Shown one piece after another: positions 8,556-17,911 of a stretch of 64,000 nt of DNA. Each line of letters begins with the position of its first letter. The stretch's first letter is position 1. The notes beneath the pieces are model-generated. The model saw nothing but the letters and a program-made list of their open reading frames with translations. It did not search any database and had not been told where the DNA came from. The stretch lies in the NCBI GenBank assembly GCA_966250375.1, contig CBINHE010000004.1, forward strand, positions 18,294 to 82,293, written 5' to 3'. The position numbers and the translations under genes were made by a program. Source of the stretch: CAMLDH01 sp966250375. Lineage in GTDB: Bacteria > Pseudomonadota > Gammaproteobacteria > Burkholderiales > Burkholderiaceae_D.

Positions 8556-8708
8556 CTGAGCCTCACAAATAGGCAAACATAAAAAACCATCTTGGCCCTC
8601 TGGCATTATTACAAATCCTCGCGATAGCTACAGCTATCAGCGCGGTTTGCGCTTAGCCACAAGCCCAAATCCTTCGTTTTCATTCGTTTGCTTATTTGTG
8701 AGACTCAG
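8556..8708 (-). promoter_or_regulatory. long-range inverted repeat in the thrS-infC spacer
   Basis: The sequence at 8686-8708 is complementary to that at 8556-8578 over 23 bases, with one G-U pair and one A-C mismatch in the minus-strand transcript. The arms enclose 107 bases that hold a nested hairpin (GATAGC, TGTA, GCTATC near 8620-8640). The whole structure ends about 43 bases before the infC start. No U-run follows the stem, so it is not a simple terminator. It may be a processing or regulatory structure at the thrS/infC boundary. Confidence 0.6.
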
Positions 8709-8731
8709 CATTGCGCTCCCGGCTTCCCCGA

Positions 8732-10639
8732 TCAGGCTTTGGTGTCGACCTCGTTTTTCAGGCGGTCCACCAGTACGTCGACCGGCATTACACCTAGATC
8801 GACATTGCCCCGCGCACGCACGGCCACTGTGTTTGCATCCCGCTCCTTATCGCCGATCACGATGATATAGGGCAGCTTCTGTACAGAATGCTCACGTATT
8901 TTATAGGTTATTTTCTCATTGCGCAAATCGAGATGCACTCTAAACCCTTGTTTTTTCAGGTTTTGTGCAACATTTTGCGCATATTCCGCTTGCGCATCTG
9001 AGATGTTGAGCACCGCAACTTGCAGAGGCGATAACCACAATGGCAATGCACCTGCGTAGTTTTCGATCAGGATGCCAACAAAGCGCTCCATCGACCCCAC
9101 GATCGCCCGGTGCAGCATGACTGGAATCTTGCGCGAATTATCATCCGCCACATATTCGGCGCCCAAGCGTCCCGGCATCGAAAAATCTACCTGCATGGTG
9201 CCGACCTGCCAAGGGCGCCCTAGCGAATCCTTCAGATGATATTCGATTTTTGGCCCGTAGAACGCCCCCTCCCCGGGCAATTCTTCCCACGTGACGCCGC
9301 AAGCTCGCAATGCCGAACGCAGCGTTTCTTCAGCCTTGTCCCACGTCTCATCCGAGCCGATACGGCTGTCTGGACGCAATGCAATTTTGATCGCAATTTC
9401 GGCAAAGCCAAAATCCGCATATACCCGCATCGCCTGCGTATGAAAGGCAGTAACCTCATCTCGTATCTGCTCTTCTGTGCAAAAAATATGACCGTCGTCC
9501 TGTGTAAAACCGCGCACCCGCATGATGCCGTGCAGTGCACCGGATGGCTCATTGCGATGACATTGACCAAACTCACCGTAACGCATCGGCAGGTCACGGT
9601 AACTGCGCATATTCGAATTGAAAATCTGCACGTGGCCAGGACAATTCATCGGCTTGAGCGCGTAATTGCGGTTTTCAGACTCGGTGACGAACATGTTATC
9701 GCGATAGTTTTCCCAGTGCCCAGTCTTTTCCCACAGCGACCGATCGAGAATCTGCGGCGCCTTGACTTCCTGATAGCCGTTTTCCTGATACACGCGACGC
9801 ATGTACTGCTCCACTTGCTGCCACACTGTCCAGCCTTTTGGATGCCAGAAAATCAGGCCGGGCGCTTCATCCTGAAAATGAAACAAATCGAGCGCACGAC
9901 CGAGTTTGCGGTGATCGCGCTTTTCTGCCTCTTCCAGCATGTGCAGATACGCATCCTGATCCTCTTTTCTAGCCCAGGCCGTGCCGTAGACCCGCTGCAG
10001 CATCTCGTTCTTGGAGTCGCCACGCCAATAGGCGCCGGCCAGCTTCATCAGCTTGAACACCTTGAGCTTACCAGTGGACGGCACGTGCGGACCACGGCAC
10101 AAGTCGGTGAATTTACCTTCGGTATAGAGCGACACATCCTGATCGGACGGAATCGACTCGATGATTTCCGCTTTATACGCTTCGCCGATCGACTTGAAAT
10201 ACGCCACGGCCTCGTCGCGCGGCAATACCTTGCGTGTGACCGGCTCATCTTTCTTTGCCAATTCCACCATCTTCTTTTCAATCGCTTGCAAAGTTTCAGG
10301 TGTAAATGGTTGCTTGTACGAAAAGTCGTAGTAAAACCCGTTTTCGATGACCGGCCCGATCGTCACTTGCGCATCGGGGAACAACTCCTTCACGGCGTAA
10401 GCCAGCAAGTGGGCCGTCGAGTGACGGATCACTTCCAGCCCGTCGGCGTCCTTATCGGTCACGATCGAGACGTCTGCGTCATGCTCAATCAGAAACGAGG
10501 TATCGACAACCTTGCCATCAACTTTGCCGGCAAGCGCGGCTTTCGCAAGGCCAGTGCCGATATTGGAAGCCACTTGCGCAACCGTCACCGGCGCGTCGAA
10601 TTGACGTTGCGAACCATCGGGAAGTCGGACTGTAACCAT
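8732..10639 (-). CDS. thrS: threonyl-tRNA synthetase
   Basis: 635 residues starting MVTVRLPDGS at 10639, preceded by GGAG at a good distance. The ATG four codons upstream lacks a ribosome-binding site. Domains in order: TGS (1-61), editing domain with HSTAHLLAYAVKELFPDAQ near 75-95, class II catalytic core with MNCPGHVQIF and RNEPSGALHGIMRVRGF, and a C-terminal anticodon-binding domain. It heads the translation operon. The C-terminus ends at VDRLKNEVDTKA. Confidence 0.97.
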   Translation of the reverse strand: MVTVRLPDGSQRQFDAPVTVAQVASNIGTGLAKAALAGKVDGKVVDTSFLIEHDADVSIVTDKDADGLEVIRHSTAHLLAYAVKELFPDAQVTIGPVIENGFYYDFSYKQPFTPETLQAIEKKMVELAKKDEPVTRKVLPRDEAVAYFKSIGEAYKAEIIESIPSDQDVSLYTEGKFTDLCRGPHVPSTGKLKVFKLMKLAGAYWRGDSKNEMLQRVYGTAWARKEDQDAYLHMLEEAEKRDHRKLGRALDLFHFQDEAPGLIFWHPKGWTVWQQVEQYMRRVYQENGYQEVKAPQILDRSLWEKTGHWENYRDNMFVTESENRNYALKPMNCPGHVQIFNSNMRSYRDLPMRYGEFGQCHRNEPSGALHGIMRVRGFTQDDGHIFCTEEQIRDEVTAFHTQAMRVYADFGFAEIAIKIALRPDSRIGSDETWDKAEETLRSALRACGVTWEELPGEGAFYGPKIEYHLKDSLGRPWQVGTMQVDFSMPGRLGAEYVADDNSRKIPVMLHRAIVGSMERFVGILIENYAGALPLWLSPLQVAVLNISDAQAEYAQNVAQNLKKQGFRVHLDLRNEKITYKIREHSVQKLPYIIVIGDKERDANTVAVRARGNVDLGVMPVDVLVDRLKNEVDTKA

Positions 10640-10703
10640 TTTGCACTCCATGGCGGGGGATTGTGATCGGACCAGATAAAGATGAAAACTAAAAAGTACA
10701 GAC

Positions 10704-10735
10704 GAAAAAAAACGCGGACTAGCCGCGCTTTTTCA
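10704..10735 (-). terminator. Rho-independent terminator after tRNA-Val
   Basis: On the minus strand the stem GCGCGG/CCGCG with loop CTAGT is followed by eight T residues. It lies between tRNA-Val and thrS, both on the minus strand, so it most likely ends the tRNA transcript and isolates the thrS promoter. Confidence 0.75.
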
Positions 10736-10854
10736 ATTTGCAATGACGAAAAAGATCCCGACTAGTGTCGCTCCCAAACCATTGTTGTGGTAGTTCGCGG
10801 CGTCATAACCAGGATGCCTTTCTCACTCTTACAAATGTTGCCACCAATTTTTGT

Positions 10855-10931
10855 TGGTAGGCACGATTGGACTCGAACCAACGACCCCTACCATGTCAAG
10901 GTAGTGCTCTAACCAGCTGAGCTACGCGCCT
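10855..10931 (-). tRNA. tRNA-Val(GAC)
   Basis: A complete cloverleaf on the minus strand. The acceptor stem AGGCGCG pairs with CGTGCCT, the D-arm is AGCTCAGCTGGTTAGAGC, the anticodon stem CTACC/GGTAG holds the loop TTGACAT with anticodon GAC, and the T-arm contains GGTTCGAGTCC. The terminal CCA is encoded. Confidence 0.95.
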
Positions 10932-10992
10932 AAAGAAGCAAAATTATAGCGATAATTTTCCGACTGCGCTAGTACCTTTTAGTACCTTTTGC

Positions 10993-11778
10993 TCAGCTAA
11001 TGCTCGACCACAAATTGGACCAGCCCAATCCAGCGGACGTTCCTGCTTTTGGCCGATATTCACACCCGACCCAACCATCGTAATGCAAGTCATCCATCAA
11101 GCGAAACAGGTATGGGTAGTTGATTTCGCCAATATCCGGCTCGTGTCGCTCCGGCACACCCGCGATTTGCATGTGGCCTATGCCTGCGATATCGCGCCGC
11201 ATTTTCATCGCAAGATCGCCTTCAACAATTTGACAATGGTAAAGATCGAATTGCACTTTCAAATTAGCCACCCCAATTTCGCGGCATATCGCGTGCGCCT
11301 CATCTTGACGATTAAGGAAAAACCCCGGCATGTCGCGCGTATTGATTGGCTCAATCAAAATCGTGATGCCATAGGCTGCAGCCTGCTGCGCGGCGTACGC
11401 AAGATTGCTCAAATAAACCGCCCGATGCCGCGAACGGTCCTGTTCCGACTTAATCAAGCCGGCCATGACATGCAACTGTTTGCAGCCAAGCACGTTGGCA
11501 TAACCTAATGCGCACTCTATGCCGCGCTTGAATTCTTCTTCGCGGCCGGGCAGCGACGCAATACCACGCTCTCCTGCAATCCAATCACCGGGTGGGCAAT
11601 TAAACAATACTTGCGTAAGTCCATTGTCATTCAGACGCATTTGAATCTCGCCAGCCAGAAAACTGTACGGAAAAAGGAATTCCACTCCCTTAAAACCATC
11701 CCTTGACGCAGCGGAAAAGCGGTCTAAAAAATCGACCTCGTTGTACATCATCGTCAGATTGGCGGCAAGTTTCGGCAT
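10993..11778 (-). CDS. hydroxypyruvate isomerase family TIM-barrel protein
   Basis: 261 residues from the ATG at 11778 (MPKLAANLTMMYNEVDFLDRF); a TTG start further upstream is not conserved. It is a xylose-isomerase-like TIM barrel. Metal and proton-transfer residues typical of the Hyi/OtnI group are visible: the Glu in ILIEPINTRD, Asp and His in FDLYHCQ, and the Glu in GCEYRPK. Members interconvert hydroxypyruvate and tartronate semialdehyde or isomerise 2-oxo-tetronates. No glyoxylate genes are adjacent, so the substrate is uncertain. The ribosome-binding site is weak. Confidence 0.85.
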   Translation of the reverse strand: MPKLAANLTMMYNEVDFLDRFSAASRDGFKGVEFLFPYSFLAGEIQMRLNDNGLTQVLFNCPPGDWIAGERGIASLPGREEEFKRGIECALGYANVLGCKQLHVMAGLIKSEQDRSRHRAVYLSNLAYAAQQAAAYGITILIEPINTRDMPGFFLNRQDEAHAICREIGVANLKVQFDLYHCQIVEGDLAMKMRRDIAGIGHMQIAGVPERHEPDIGEINYPYLFRLMDDLHYDGWVGCEYRPKAGTSAGLGWSNLWSSIS

Positions 11779-11984
11779 AGCATAAGAAACATCAAGAGAA
11801 TGGCGCCCATTATCATACAAGGTGGACAATACGCGTCAAGCAACCATGTCTCCGATTGTAGCCAGAATTTCCGCAAGCATTTTTTACCGAAAAATTCCAG
11901 TACACTAACCAATCGCACTCTTCGATTGCATACTCCGTCGCAAGATAATTGGAAGTAAGTACCTGATTCGTTTTACATCGCTTC

Positions 11985-12926
11985 ATGCATACAAAATCCG
12001 AACCGCCAGTTTCTACACATCTCCACGCCCATCGTGCAGGCGACGCCAAACACCGCCACGTTGCGGAAGATCGGGGTCAAAACATTCTGGCTTGGTCACT
12101 GGCATTGACCCTTGGCTTCGCGGCAGTTGAAGTAATCGCCGGCTTCTGGTCCAACTCGCTTGCGCTGATCTCGGATGCAGGCCACATGGTAACCGACGCC
12201 ACCGCACTGGGGCTGGCATTGCTGGCGCAGATCATCTCAACACGTCCGCCATCGGCCAAGCACTCGTTCGGCTTCGGTCGAGCGGAGGCATTGGCAGCAT
12301 TCGTTAACGGCTTGGTGATGCTGGCTGTGGTCATTTGGATTGGCATCGAAGCGATACAACGATTTTCCAAACCAGAAGCAGTACAGGGGGCCGCGGTTTT
12401 CATTATTGCCGCAATCGGATTAGTCGTGAACCTGATTGTTGCCTGGGTTCTGTCGCATGACCAGAAAAGCGTCAACACCAAGGCTGCATTGATACATGTA
12501 ATGGGCGATTTGCTCGGCTCGATCGCAGCACTGATTGCAGGTGCGGCGATCTATTTCACTGGCTGGTATCCAATCGATCCACTGCTGTCGATTTTCGTAT
12601 CGCTGTTGATTCTGAAATCGACTGTTGCGGTTCTACGCGAGTCTTACCATTTCCTCATGGAAGGCGTGCCTCATCATATTGATTATCTGCAGGTGGGCGC
12701 CGATTTGGCCGCGGTCAAAGGGGTGCTATCCGTGCATGATCTGCATGTGTGGGAAATGTCGCCGGACCAACCAGCGTTGATCGGTCATGTGGAGGTACGT
12801 GATCTGCAAGAATGGCCGAATGTGTTGCGAGCGATCAAAACCATGCTGCTCGAACAACATGGAATCGACCACGTAACCTTGCAAGCGGAACTACCTGCCA
12901 TGACAGAAGGCAAGACGCAGCTCTGA
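11985..12926 (+). CDS. cation diffusion facilitator, zinc-type exporter (CzcD/ZitB-like)
   Basis: 313 residues with a His-containing N-terminus (HLHAHRAGDAKHRH) and six predicted membrane helices. Transport-site residues are seen as SDAGHMVTD in helix 2 and HVMGD in helix 5, the H-D/H-D set of zinc-selective members. The C-terminal cytoplasmic domain carries HDLHVWEMSPDQPALIGHV. It would export Zn2+ or related ions by proton antiport. It is divergent from the isomerase gene and converges on relA. Confidence 0.93.
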   Translation: MHTKSEPPVSTHLHAHRAGDAKHRHVAEDRGQNILAWSLALTLGFAAVEVIAGFWSNSLALISDAGHMVTDATALGLALLAQIISTRPPSAKHSFGFGRAEALAAFVNGLVMLAVVIWIGIEAIQRFSKPEAVQGAAVFIIAAIGLVVNLIVAWVLSHDQKSVNTKAALIHVMGDLLGSIAALIAGAAIYFTGWYPIDPLLSIFVSLLILKSTVAVLRESYHFLMEGVPHHIDYLQVGADLAAVKGVLSVHDLHVWEMSPDQPALIGHVEVRDLQEWPNVLRAIKTMLLEQHGIDHVTLQAELPAMTEGKTQL

Positions 12927-12978
12927 CAAGCATTTTTGTAGATTAACGAAGCTCGCTGCATTCGACACAACGTCGATT

Positions 12979-15240
12979 TTACTGACGCCGCGCCTCCTGC
13001 ACTCCTTCCACTTCGCGAATCACATTCAACGCTTTCATCAATTGTGCGGTCGAACCGATTTCCGCCGTAAACGCCATGCGCGCCTGTCCCTTTGCGCTTT
13101 GGGTGCTGACGCCAATCACGTTAATTTTCTCTCGCAGAAAAATCTCAGAGATGTCGCGCAACAATCCTTGGCGATCGCCTGCCAATACGAAAATGTCGAC
13201 TGGATAAACTGTTTCCGCTCCCGGCTTGCCCCATGCGGTATGAATGACGCGCTCTGGTGCCTGCGCACTCATTTCGGCGAAATTTTTGCAGTTTGCGCGA
13301 TGAATCGACACACCTTTGCCGCGGGTAACGAAACCAACGATCTCGTCCGGCGGCGCGGGTTTGCAGCAGCGCGCAAGTTGCGTCATCAAGCCATCGGTAC
13401 CCACCACCAGAACCCCCGACTTCGCGCCCTGCACGACACTGGAAGTGCGACTTTTTCTCGGAACTACAGCGTCATTGTCGCTGTGATTTTTTGGTGCATC
13501 GTCGGCATGTAGCGCCTGCTCAACATGGCGCAAGCTGAATTCATCTTTACCGGCTGACAGAAACAAATCATCCGGCTTTGGAAAGCCAAGCTTGTGCGCC
13601 AGTTCTTCAAGATTCACCGCAGTCTTGCCTTCGCGCTGCAAGGTTTTTTCAATCAAACCCCGGCCGTGCGCAAGCGTCTCTTCCTGCTCGATCGCATTGA
13701 ACCATGCTCGTACTTTTGAGCGAGTGCGGGGGCTGGCGGCATATCCCGGACTGAGCCAATCACGCGAAGGTCCAGCGACACCAGCGGCCACACTGCCGCC
13801 TTTTGCAATAATAATCTCGACAGTCTGGCCGTTTTTCAGAACTGTATTCAGAGGCACCATCGCACCGTCCACCCGTGCACCTCGGCAACGATGTCCGACG
13901 TCACTATGCAGATGATAAGCAAAGTCAATCGGCGTGGCGCCGCTCGGCAACTCAATCACACGCGCTTGCGGTGTCAGTACATAGATGCGATCGTCCAGCG
14001 TTGCAGACTTGAGCTTCTCCACCCATTCGCGGCGCAGATCGTCGTCTTGCCCAACGACCGCATCGGTGACTTCGCTTTTCCATGCAAGCAATTGGCGCAA
14101 CCACGCAATCTTCTCGTCATATTTTTGTGCCGAAAAATTCGAACCGCCGGTTTCCTTGTAACGCCAGTGCGCCGCCACACCATATTCTGCAAAATGGTGC
14201 ATCTCATTAGTTCGAATTTGCACTTCAAGCGCCCTGTCGTCTTCGGCAACCACTACGGTATGCAGCGACCGGTAACCATTTGCTTTCGGACGCGATATAT
14301 AGTCGTCAAACTCCTTCGGAATTGGCGTCCAGATATTGTGGACGATGCCAAGCACTGCATAACAAGTCTTGACGTCATCGACAATCACCCGGAACGCACG
14401 CACATCGTACAACTCTGAAAAATCGATCGCCTTGCCACGCATCTTGCTCCAGATGCTGTAAATATGCTTGGGGCGTCCAGAGACTTCGGCTTTAATGCCG
14501 GCAGCTGCGAGTTCGGATTTCAGGCGAGCGATCGAGCGATCAACAAAACCTTCACGCTCCATGCGCTTTTCTTCAAGCATTTTGGCAATGCGTTTATAAG
14601 TCGGTGGCTCAAGAAAACGGAACGAGAGGTCTTCCAGTTCCCACTTCAATTGCCACACGCCCAATCGGTTTGCTAAGGGGGCGTAGAGATCAAGGGTCTC
14701 ACGGGCGTATTGATAGGTTGTTTCGTTCTCGAGCTTCAGATCGGCAAAGTAACGCAAGGTCGTCACGCGCGATCCAAGCCGCACCAGCACCACTCGCATG
14801 TCCGTTGCCATCGCCAGCAGCATCTTGCGCAAGGTTTCCAGCTGCACCGCGGCTTGTTGCGCAGCATTCTTGCCGCGCCCAACTTCCTGCTGTCCGAACG
14901 TTACTTCGTGCAATCGCATCAATTGCCGAATGCCTGTTACCAAGTCGGCGGTTTCTTTTCCGAAGCGTGCTTCAATTGTTTCGGCGGTCTTGGGATCAAT
15001 GACCGGCAACTCGAACAACAAGCCGGCAATACGCGTGTCAGCATCGGCCCTCAACAGCGCCAGCGTCGTGGCAACACCTTGTGAAAAAGCGAATGCGTCC
15101 TGTCCGGTTACCACTGTCTTGCCGGTGTAAATCGACTGAACAAAAGCGAGTGCGTTCAACACGCGCGCACCCTCCTCCTGCGTCAACCCAGAAGAAAGCT
15201 GAACGTCTGTTGCGCTCTGTGCTGCTGTAATGGAAACCAT
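12979..15240 (-). CDS. relA: GTP pyrophosphokinase RelA, (p)ppGpp synthetase
   Basis: 753 residues from the ATG at 15240 (MVSITAAQSATDVQ). The HD hydrolase region is degenerate: FELPVID stands where bifunctional enzymes have the HD-x-x-ED motif. The synthetase domain is intact and carries EFDD (PIPKEFDDYISRPKANGYRSLHT), the acidic signature of monofunctional RelA rather than the basic RxKD of SpoT. TGS (YVLTPQARVIELPSGATPIDFAYHLHSDVGHRCRGA), zinc-finger and C-terminal ACT regions follow. An ATG at 15294 in frame lies inside a dispersed repeat, so I reject the 18-residue extension. Confidence 0.95.
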   Translation of the reverse strand: MVSITAAQSATDVQLSSGLTQEEGARVLNALAFVQSIYTGKTVVTGQDAFAFSQGVATTLALLRADADTRIAGLLFELPVIDPKTAETIEARFGKETADLVTGIRQLMRLHEVTFGQQEVGRGKNAAQQAAVQLETLRKMLLAMATDMRVVLVRLGSRVTTLRYFADLKLENETTYQYARETLDLYAPLANRLGVWQLKWELEDLSFRFLEPPTYKRIAKMLEEKRMEREGFVDRSIARLKSELAAAGIKAEVSGRPKHIYSIWSKMRGKAIDFSELYDVRAFRVIVDDVKTCYAVLGIVHNIWTPIPKEFDDYISRPKANGYRSLHTVVVAEDDRALEVQIRTNEMHHFAEYGVAAHWRYKETGGSNFSAQKYDEKIAWLRQLLAWKSEVTDAVVGQDDDLRREWVEKLKSATLDDRIYVLTPQARVIELPSGATPIDFAYHLHSDVGHRCRGARVDGAMVPLNTVLKNGQTVEIIIAKGGSVAAGVAGPSRDWLSPGYAASPRTRSKVRAWFNAIEQEETLAHGRGLIEKTLQREGKTAVNLEELAHKLGFPKPDDLFLSAGKDEFSLRHVEQALHADDAPKNHSDNDAVVPRKSRTSSVVQGAKSGVLVVGTDGLMTQLARCCKPAPPDEIVGFVTRGKGVSIHRANCKNFAEMSAQAPERVIHTAWGKPGAETVYPVDIFVLAGDRQGLLRDISEIFLREKINVIGVSTQSAKGQARMAFTAEIGSTAQLMKALNVIREVEGVQEARRQ

Positions 15241-15250
15241 TGATTTTTTA

Positions 15251-15296
15251 GTTGATTGGAACAGCCGGCAACCACGCTCTTCCCTGTCCCGCATTG
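15251..15296. repeat. copy of a palindromic repeat just upstream of relA
   Basis: On the plus strand it starts GTTGATTGGAACAG and ends CCTGTCCCGCATTG. Start, end and complementary GGACAG-like/CTGTCC arms match four copies found in nuo spacers. It covers the in-frame upstream extension of relA, which supports the shorter relA start. Confidence 0.6.
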
Positions 15297-15351
15297 TTCC
15301 ATTTGATAAGGAAAGCGTAAGGCTTCGCTTGGCTGTATCCCTTAACCCTTA

Positions 15352-15702
15352 TTAAATTTGTGCTGCTGTAACAACCATCTCGACCAGCCACTCCGGCTTG
15401 GCAAGCTTTGCTTCAACTGTCGCACGTGGCGGTGCATGTCCTTCGGCAACCCATTCGTTCCAGACCGCGTTCATGCCGGCAAAATCTTTCACATCGACGA
15501 TAAAAATCTGGCACATCAAAATACGTGTTTTATCGCTACCCGCCTCTGCCAGCAAGCGATCGATGTGACCAAGAATTTCGCGGGTTTGCCCCTCTATGTC
15601 GCGTGCCCCATTTTCCGAAATCTGTCCGGCCAAATAAACGGTGCCGTTGTGAATGGCAATTTCGGAAAGTGTTTTCCCTGTATGCAAACGCTTGATATTC
15701 AT
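15352..15702 (-). CDS. RidA/YjgF/UK114 family protein
   Basis: 116 residues, one domain, with the family hallmarks AIHNGTVYLAGQ, GHIDRLLAEAGSDKTRI and a C-terminal APPRATVEAKLAKPEWLVEM. The Arg in PPRATVE is the substrate-carboxylate-binding residue of imine deaminases. RidA proteins hydrolyse reactive enamine/imine intermediates. It lies in the run hydrolase-ridA-relA, all minus strand. Confidence 0.92.
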   Translation of the reverse strand: MNIKRLHTGKTLSEIAIHNGTVYLAGQISENGARDIEGQTREILGHIDRLLAEAGSDKTRILMCQIFIVDVKDFAGMNAVWNEWVAEGHAPPRATVEAKLAKPEWLVEMVVTAAQI

Positions 15703-15739
15703 AATGTCCTGACGATCAACAAACTACTTTAACAAAAAT

Positions 15740-16609
15740 TCAACCATTCAGGAAAAATTCCCTGGCTATTGCGATTTGGTCGGTATGCATAAAGGTCGGT
15801 GCGTGCCCCACACCTGGAAGTTCTACCAGTTTGGCTTTAGGGCCGCGTTTTGTCATTTCTTGTGCCGCTTCATGCGAGAGCAAATCGGATTCCACGCCAC
15901 GCACCACCAACGTTGGGCAAGTGATCGCATCGTACGCTGCTTGCAGCATCACGCTCGCCTGCTGAAAACTCTCGGCCGTTTGCGCTTTCACCGGCATAGC
16001 CAATTTTAAATCGTAGTGAGGAATCCATTGACCATCCTTGTCTTGTCGCAAGACGTCAGCGGCAAATTTGCGCCACTCCTCATCCGTATGCGTTCCAAAC
16101 GTCGTCGAAATGGCACGAATAAAGTGTGCAGCATCTTCGAAAGTGGGGAATCGGATAGGTTGACCAAGAAACTCACCGATACGTTTAAGAAACGCGTAAT
16201 CCAGCGTCGTTCCCACATCATTGAGCGCCAGTTTGCGTACCGGACTATTCGACAACGATGCCAACCCGATCCCGATCAAGCCCCCCATCGAGGTACCGAA
16301 CCAATCTACTGTTTCCGTATCCAGTCGCGCCAGCAGCGTTACCATATCGCTCACGTATTGCGGCACATGATAGTACTGCGGGTCACGTAACCAATCCGAG
16401 CGGCCTCGCCCAACTACATCCGGGCATACGACCCGATAAACATCGCTCAATTCACGAGCCATGTTATCGAAATCATCAGATACGCGCGTCAAACCATGGA
16501 CACACACCAACACCTTCGGATTATGCGGATCGCCCCACTGCTTGTACGCCATCCTGTGCAATCCCGCAGGTGAAAGGCAATTCACGTTTCGAATTTGGAA
16601 TTGAGTCAT
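15740..16609 (-). CDS. alpha/beta-fold hydrolase
   Basis: 289 residues. The nucleophile elbow is GTSMGGL, the oxyanion-hole segment is VCVHGLTR, a likely acid is the Asp in VVRGVESDLL, and the catalytic His is in GVGHAP. It starts MTQFQIRNVNCLSPAGLHRMAYKQWG, with no signal peptide. The substrate cannot be told from sequence. It lies 37 bases upstream of ridA and probably shares its transcript. Confidence 0.88.
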   Translation of the reverse strand: MTQFQIRNVNCLSPAGLHRMAYKQWGDPHNPKVLVCVHGLTRVSDDFDNMARELSDVYRVVCPDVVGRGRSDWLRDPQYYHVPQYVSDMVTLLARLDTETVDWFGTSMGGLIGIGLASLSNSPVRKLALNDVGTTLDYAFLKRIGEFLGQPIRFPTFEDAAHFIRAISTTFGTHTDEEWRKFAADVLRQDKDGQWIPHYDLKLAMPVKAQTAESFQQASVMLQAAYDAITCPTLVVRGVESDLLSHEAAQEMTKRGPKAKLVELPGVGHAPTFMHTDQIAIAREFFLNG

Positions 16610-16945
16610 ATATCGTAGTTACACCAGTAGTTCGTTACTCTAAATTTTCGGGTATGGACGTTTTAATTTAACACCCGCCTCTTCGTTCGGAATGGTCAAA
16701 CAACATCAGTTTTCCGCTGATTACGTGTATTGCCCATTAAGCGGCCAACTCGGCGTCCCGGTCGATCAGGGCGATGTATTGTTCATCATGATCTCCTGCA
16801 ATGGCCCAACCCTTGTCAGACCACTTGGAACTCGAAAAATTAGAGGGACGGGCTACCACTAGCAATTCCAACATTTTACCGGCCGTTACGCTTAGAATTC
16901 TATCGAAGCTCAATGACATCGAAAATTTTATTCGCAGAGGACATC
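16610..16945. other. intergenic stretch between hydrolase and bdhA, with a doubtful small ORF
   Basis: It should contain divergent promoters for the hydrolase (minus) and bdhA (plus). A 60-codon minus-strand frame at 16737-16919 (start MSLSFDRILSVTAGKMLELL) is open, but I recognise no family and see no strong ribosome-binding site, so I do not call it a gene. Confidence 0.35.
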
Positions 16946-17740
16946 ATGCAAGGTACTACTCTCAAAGGAAAGACTGCACTGGTCACTGGCTCTACCTCCG
17001 GCATTGGGCTCGGAATCGCGAAAGCGCTGGCAGCGCAGGGAGCGAATATTGTGTTCAACGGTTTCGGCGACACTAGTGAAATAGAGGCGCTAAAAGCGGG
17101 CATCGCGCAGGAATATGGTGTGCTGACCGCGTACCACAATGCTGACATGTCAAAGTCGATTGAGATCGAGGCAATGATGCGTTTTGCTGCAGAAAGATTT
17201 AATGGCATCGATATTTTGGTCAACAATGCTGGCATTCAACATGTCGCCAGTATTGAAGAATTTCCGGTTGAAAAGTGGGACGCGATCATTGCGATTAACC
17301 TGACTTCCGCCTTCCACACCACGCGTCTCGCATTGCCGTCGATGAAGACAAAAAACTGGGGCCGCATTCTCAATGTTGCGTCGGTTCACGGCCTGGTCGG
17401 CTCGGCGCAAAAATCAGCTTATGTCGCGGCCAAGCATGGCATCGTTGGCTTTACGAAAGTTGCCGCGCTAGAGACTGCGCACTCCGGCGTTACCTGCAAT
17501 GCGATCTGTCCCGGCTGGGTATTGACGCCGCTAGTCCAAAAACAGGTGGACGCACGGGCGGAACAAGCAGGCATATCGAACGAGGCAGCCAAGAAAAGCT
17601 TGCTTGCGGAAAAACAACCGTCTGGCGAATTCGTCACACCGGAACAACTGGGCGCACTTGCGGTCTTCTTTTGCAGCGATGCTGGAAGTCAGGTGCGCGG
17701 TGTAGCATGGAATATGGATGGTGGTTGGATAGCGCAATAG
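16946..17740 (+). CDS. bdhA: 3-hydroxybutyrate dehydrogenase
   Basis: 264 residues from the ATG at 16946, preceded by AGAGGA. It is a classical short-chain dehydrogenase: TGSTSGIGLGIA cofactor motif, NNAG at about residue 90, catalytic Ser in NVASVHGLVGS and YVAAK as Tyr/Lys pair. The C-terminal half (QKQVDARAEQAGISNEAAKKSLL, then EKQPSGEFVTPEQLGALAVFF) is typical of D-3-hydroxybutyrate dehydrogenase, which makes acetoacetate with NAD+. scoAB nearby would activate the acetoacetate. Confidence 0.93.
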   Translation: MQGTTLKGKTALVTGSTSGIGLGIAKALAAQGANIVFNGFGDTSEIEALKAGIAQEYGVLTAYHNADMSKSIEIEAMMRFAAERFNGIDILVNNAGIQHVASIEEFPVEKWDAIIAINLTSAFHTTRLALPSMKTKNWGRILNVASVHGLVGSAQKSAYVAAKHGIVGFTKVAALETAHSGVTCNAICPGWVLTPLVQKQVDARAEQAGISNEAAKKSLLAEKQPSGEFVTPEQLGALAVFFCSDAGSQVRGVAWNMDGGWIAQ

Positions 17741-17911
17741 GCATAGCCGATAGGACTACGAGTGTTTTCCTGTTCAAGCCAGTGGAATTAATATAGATCT
17801 CATATAACGTATTCTTGCATCTGTATGCTGGCCTAGTTACTGCGATAAGCAGAGAGGCATTGATCAGGAGCAGCAGATGGGGGATTCAATTTTGGATTTT
17901 CTCACTCTCAC

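Noticed and set aside
9236..10666. 476-codon open frame on the plus strand, antisense to thrS
   Set aside because: It is an exact shadow of a strongly conserved gene; the translation is rich in Arg/His as expected of an antisense frame and shows no known domain.
16737..16919. 60-codon minus-strand frame upstream of bdhA
   Set aside because: No recognised family, weak start context and location in a divergent promoter region; noted but not called.
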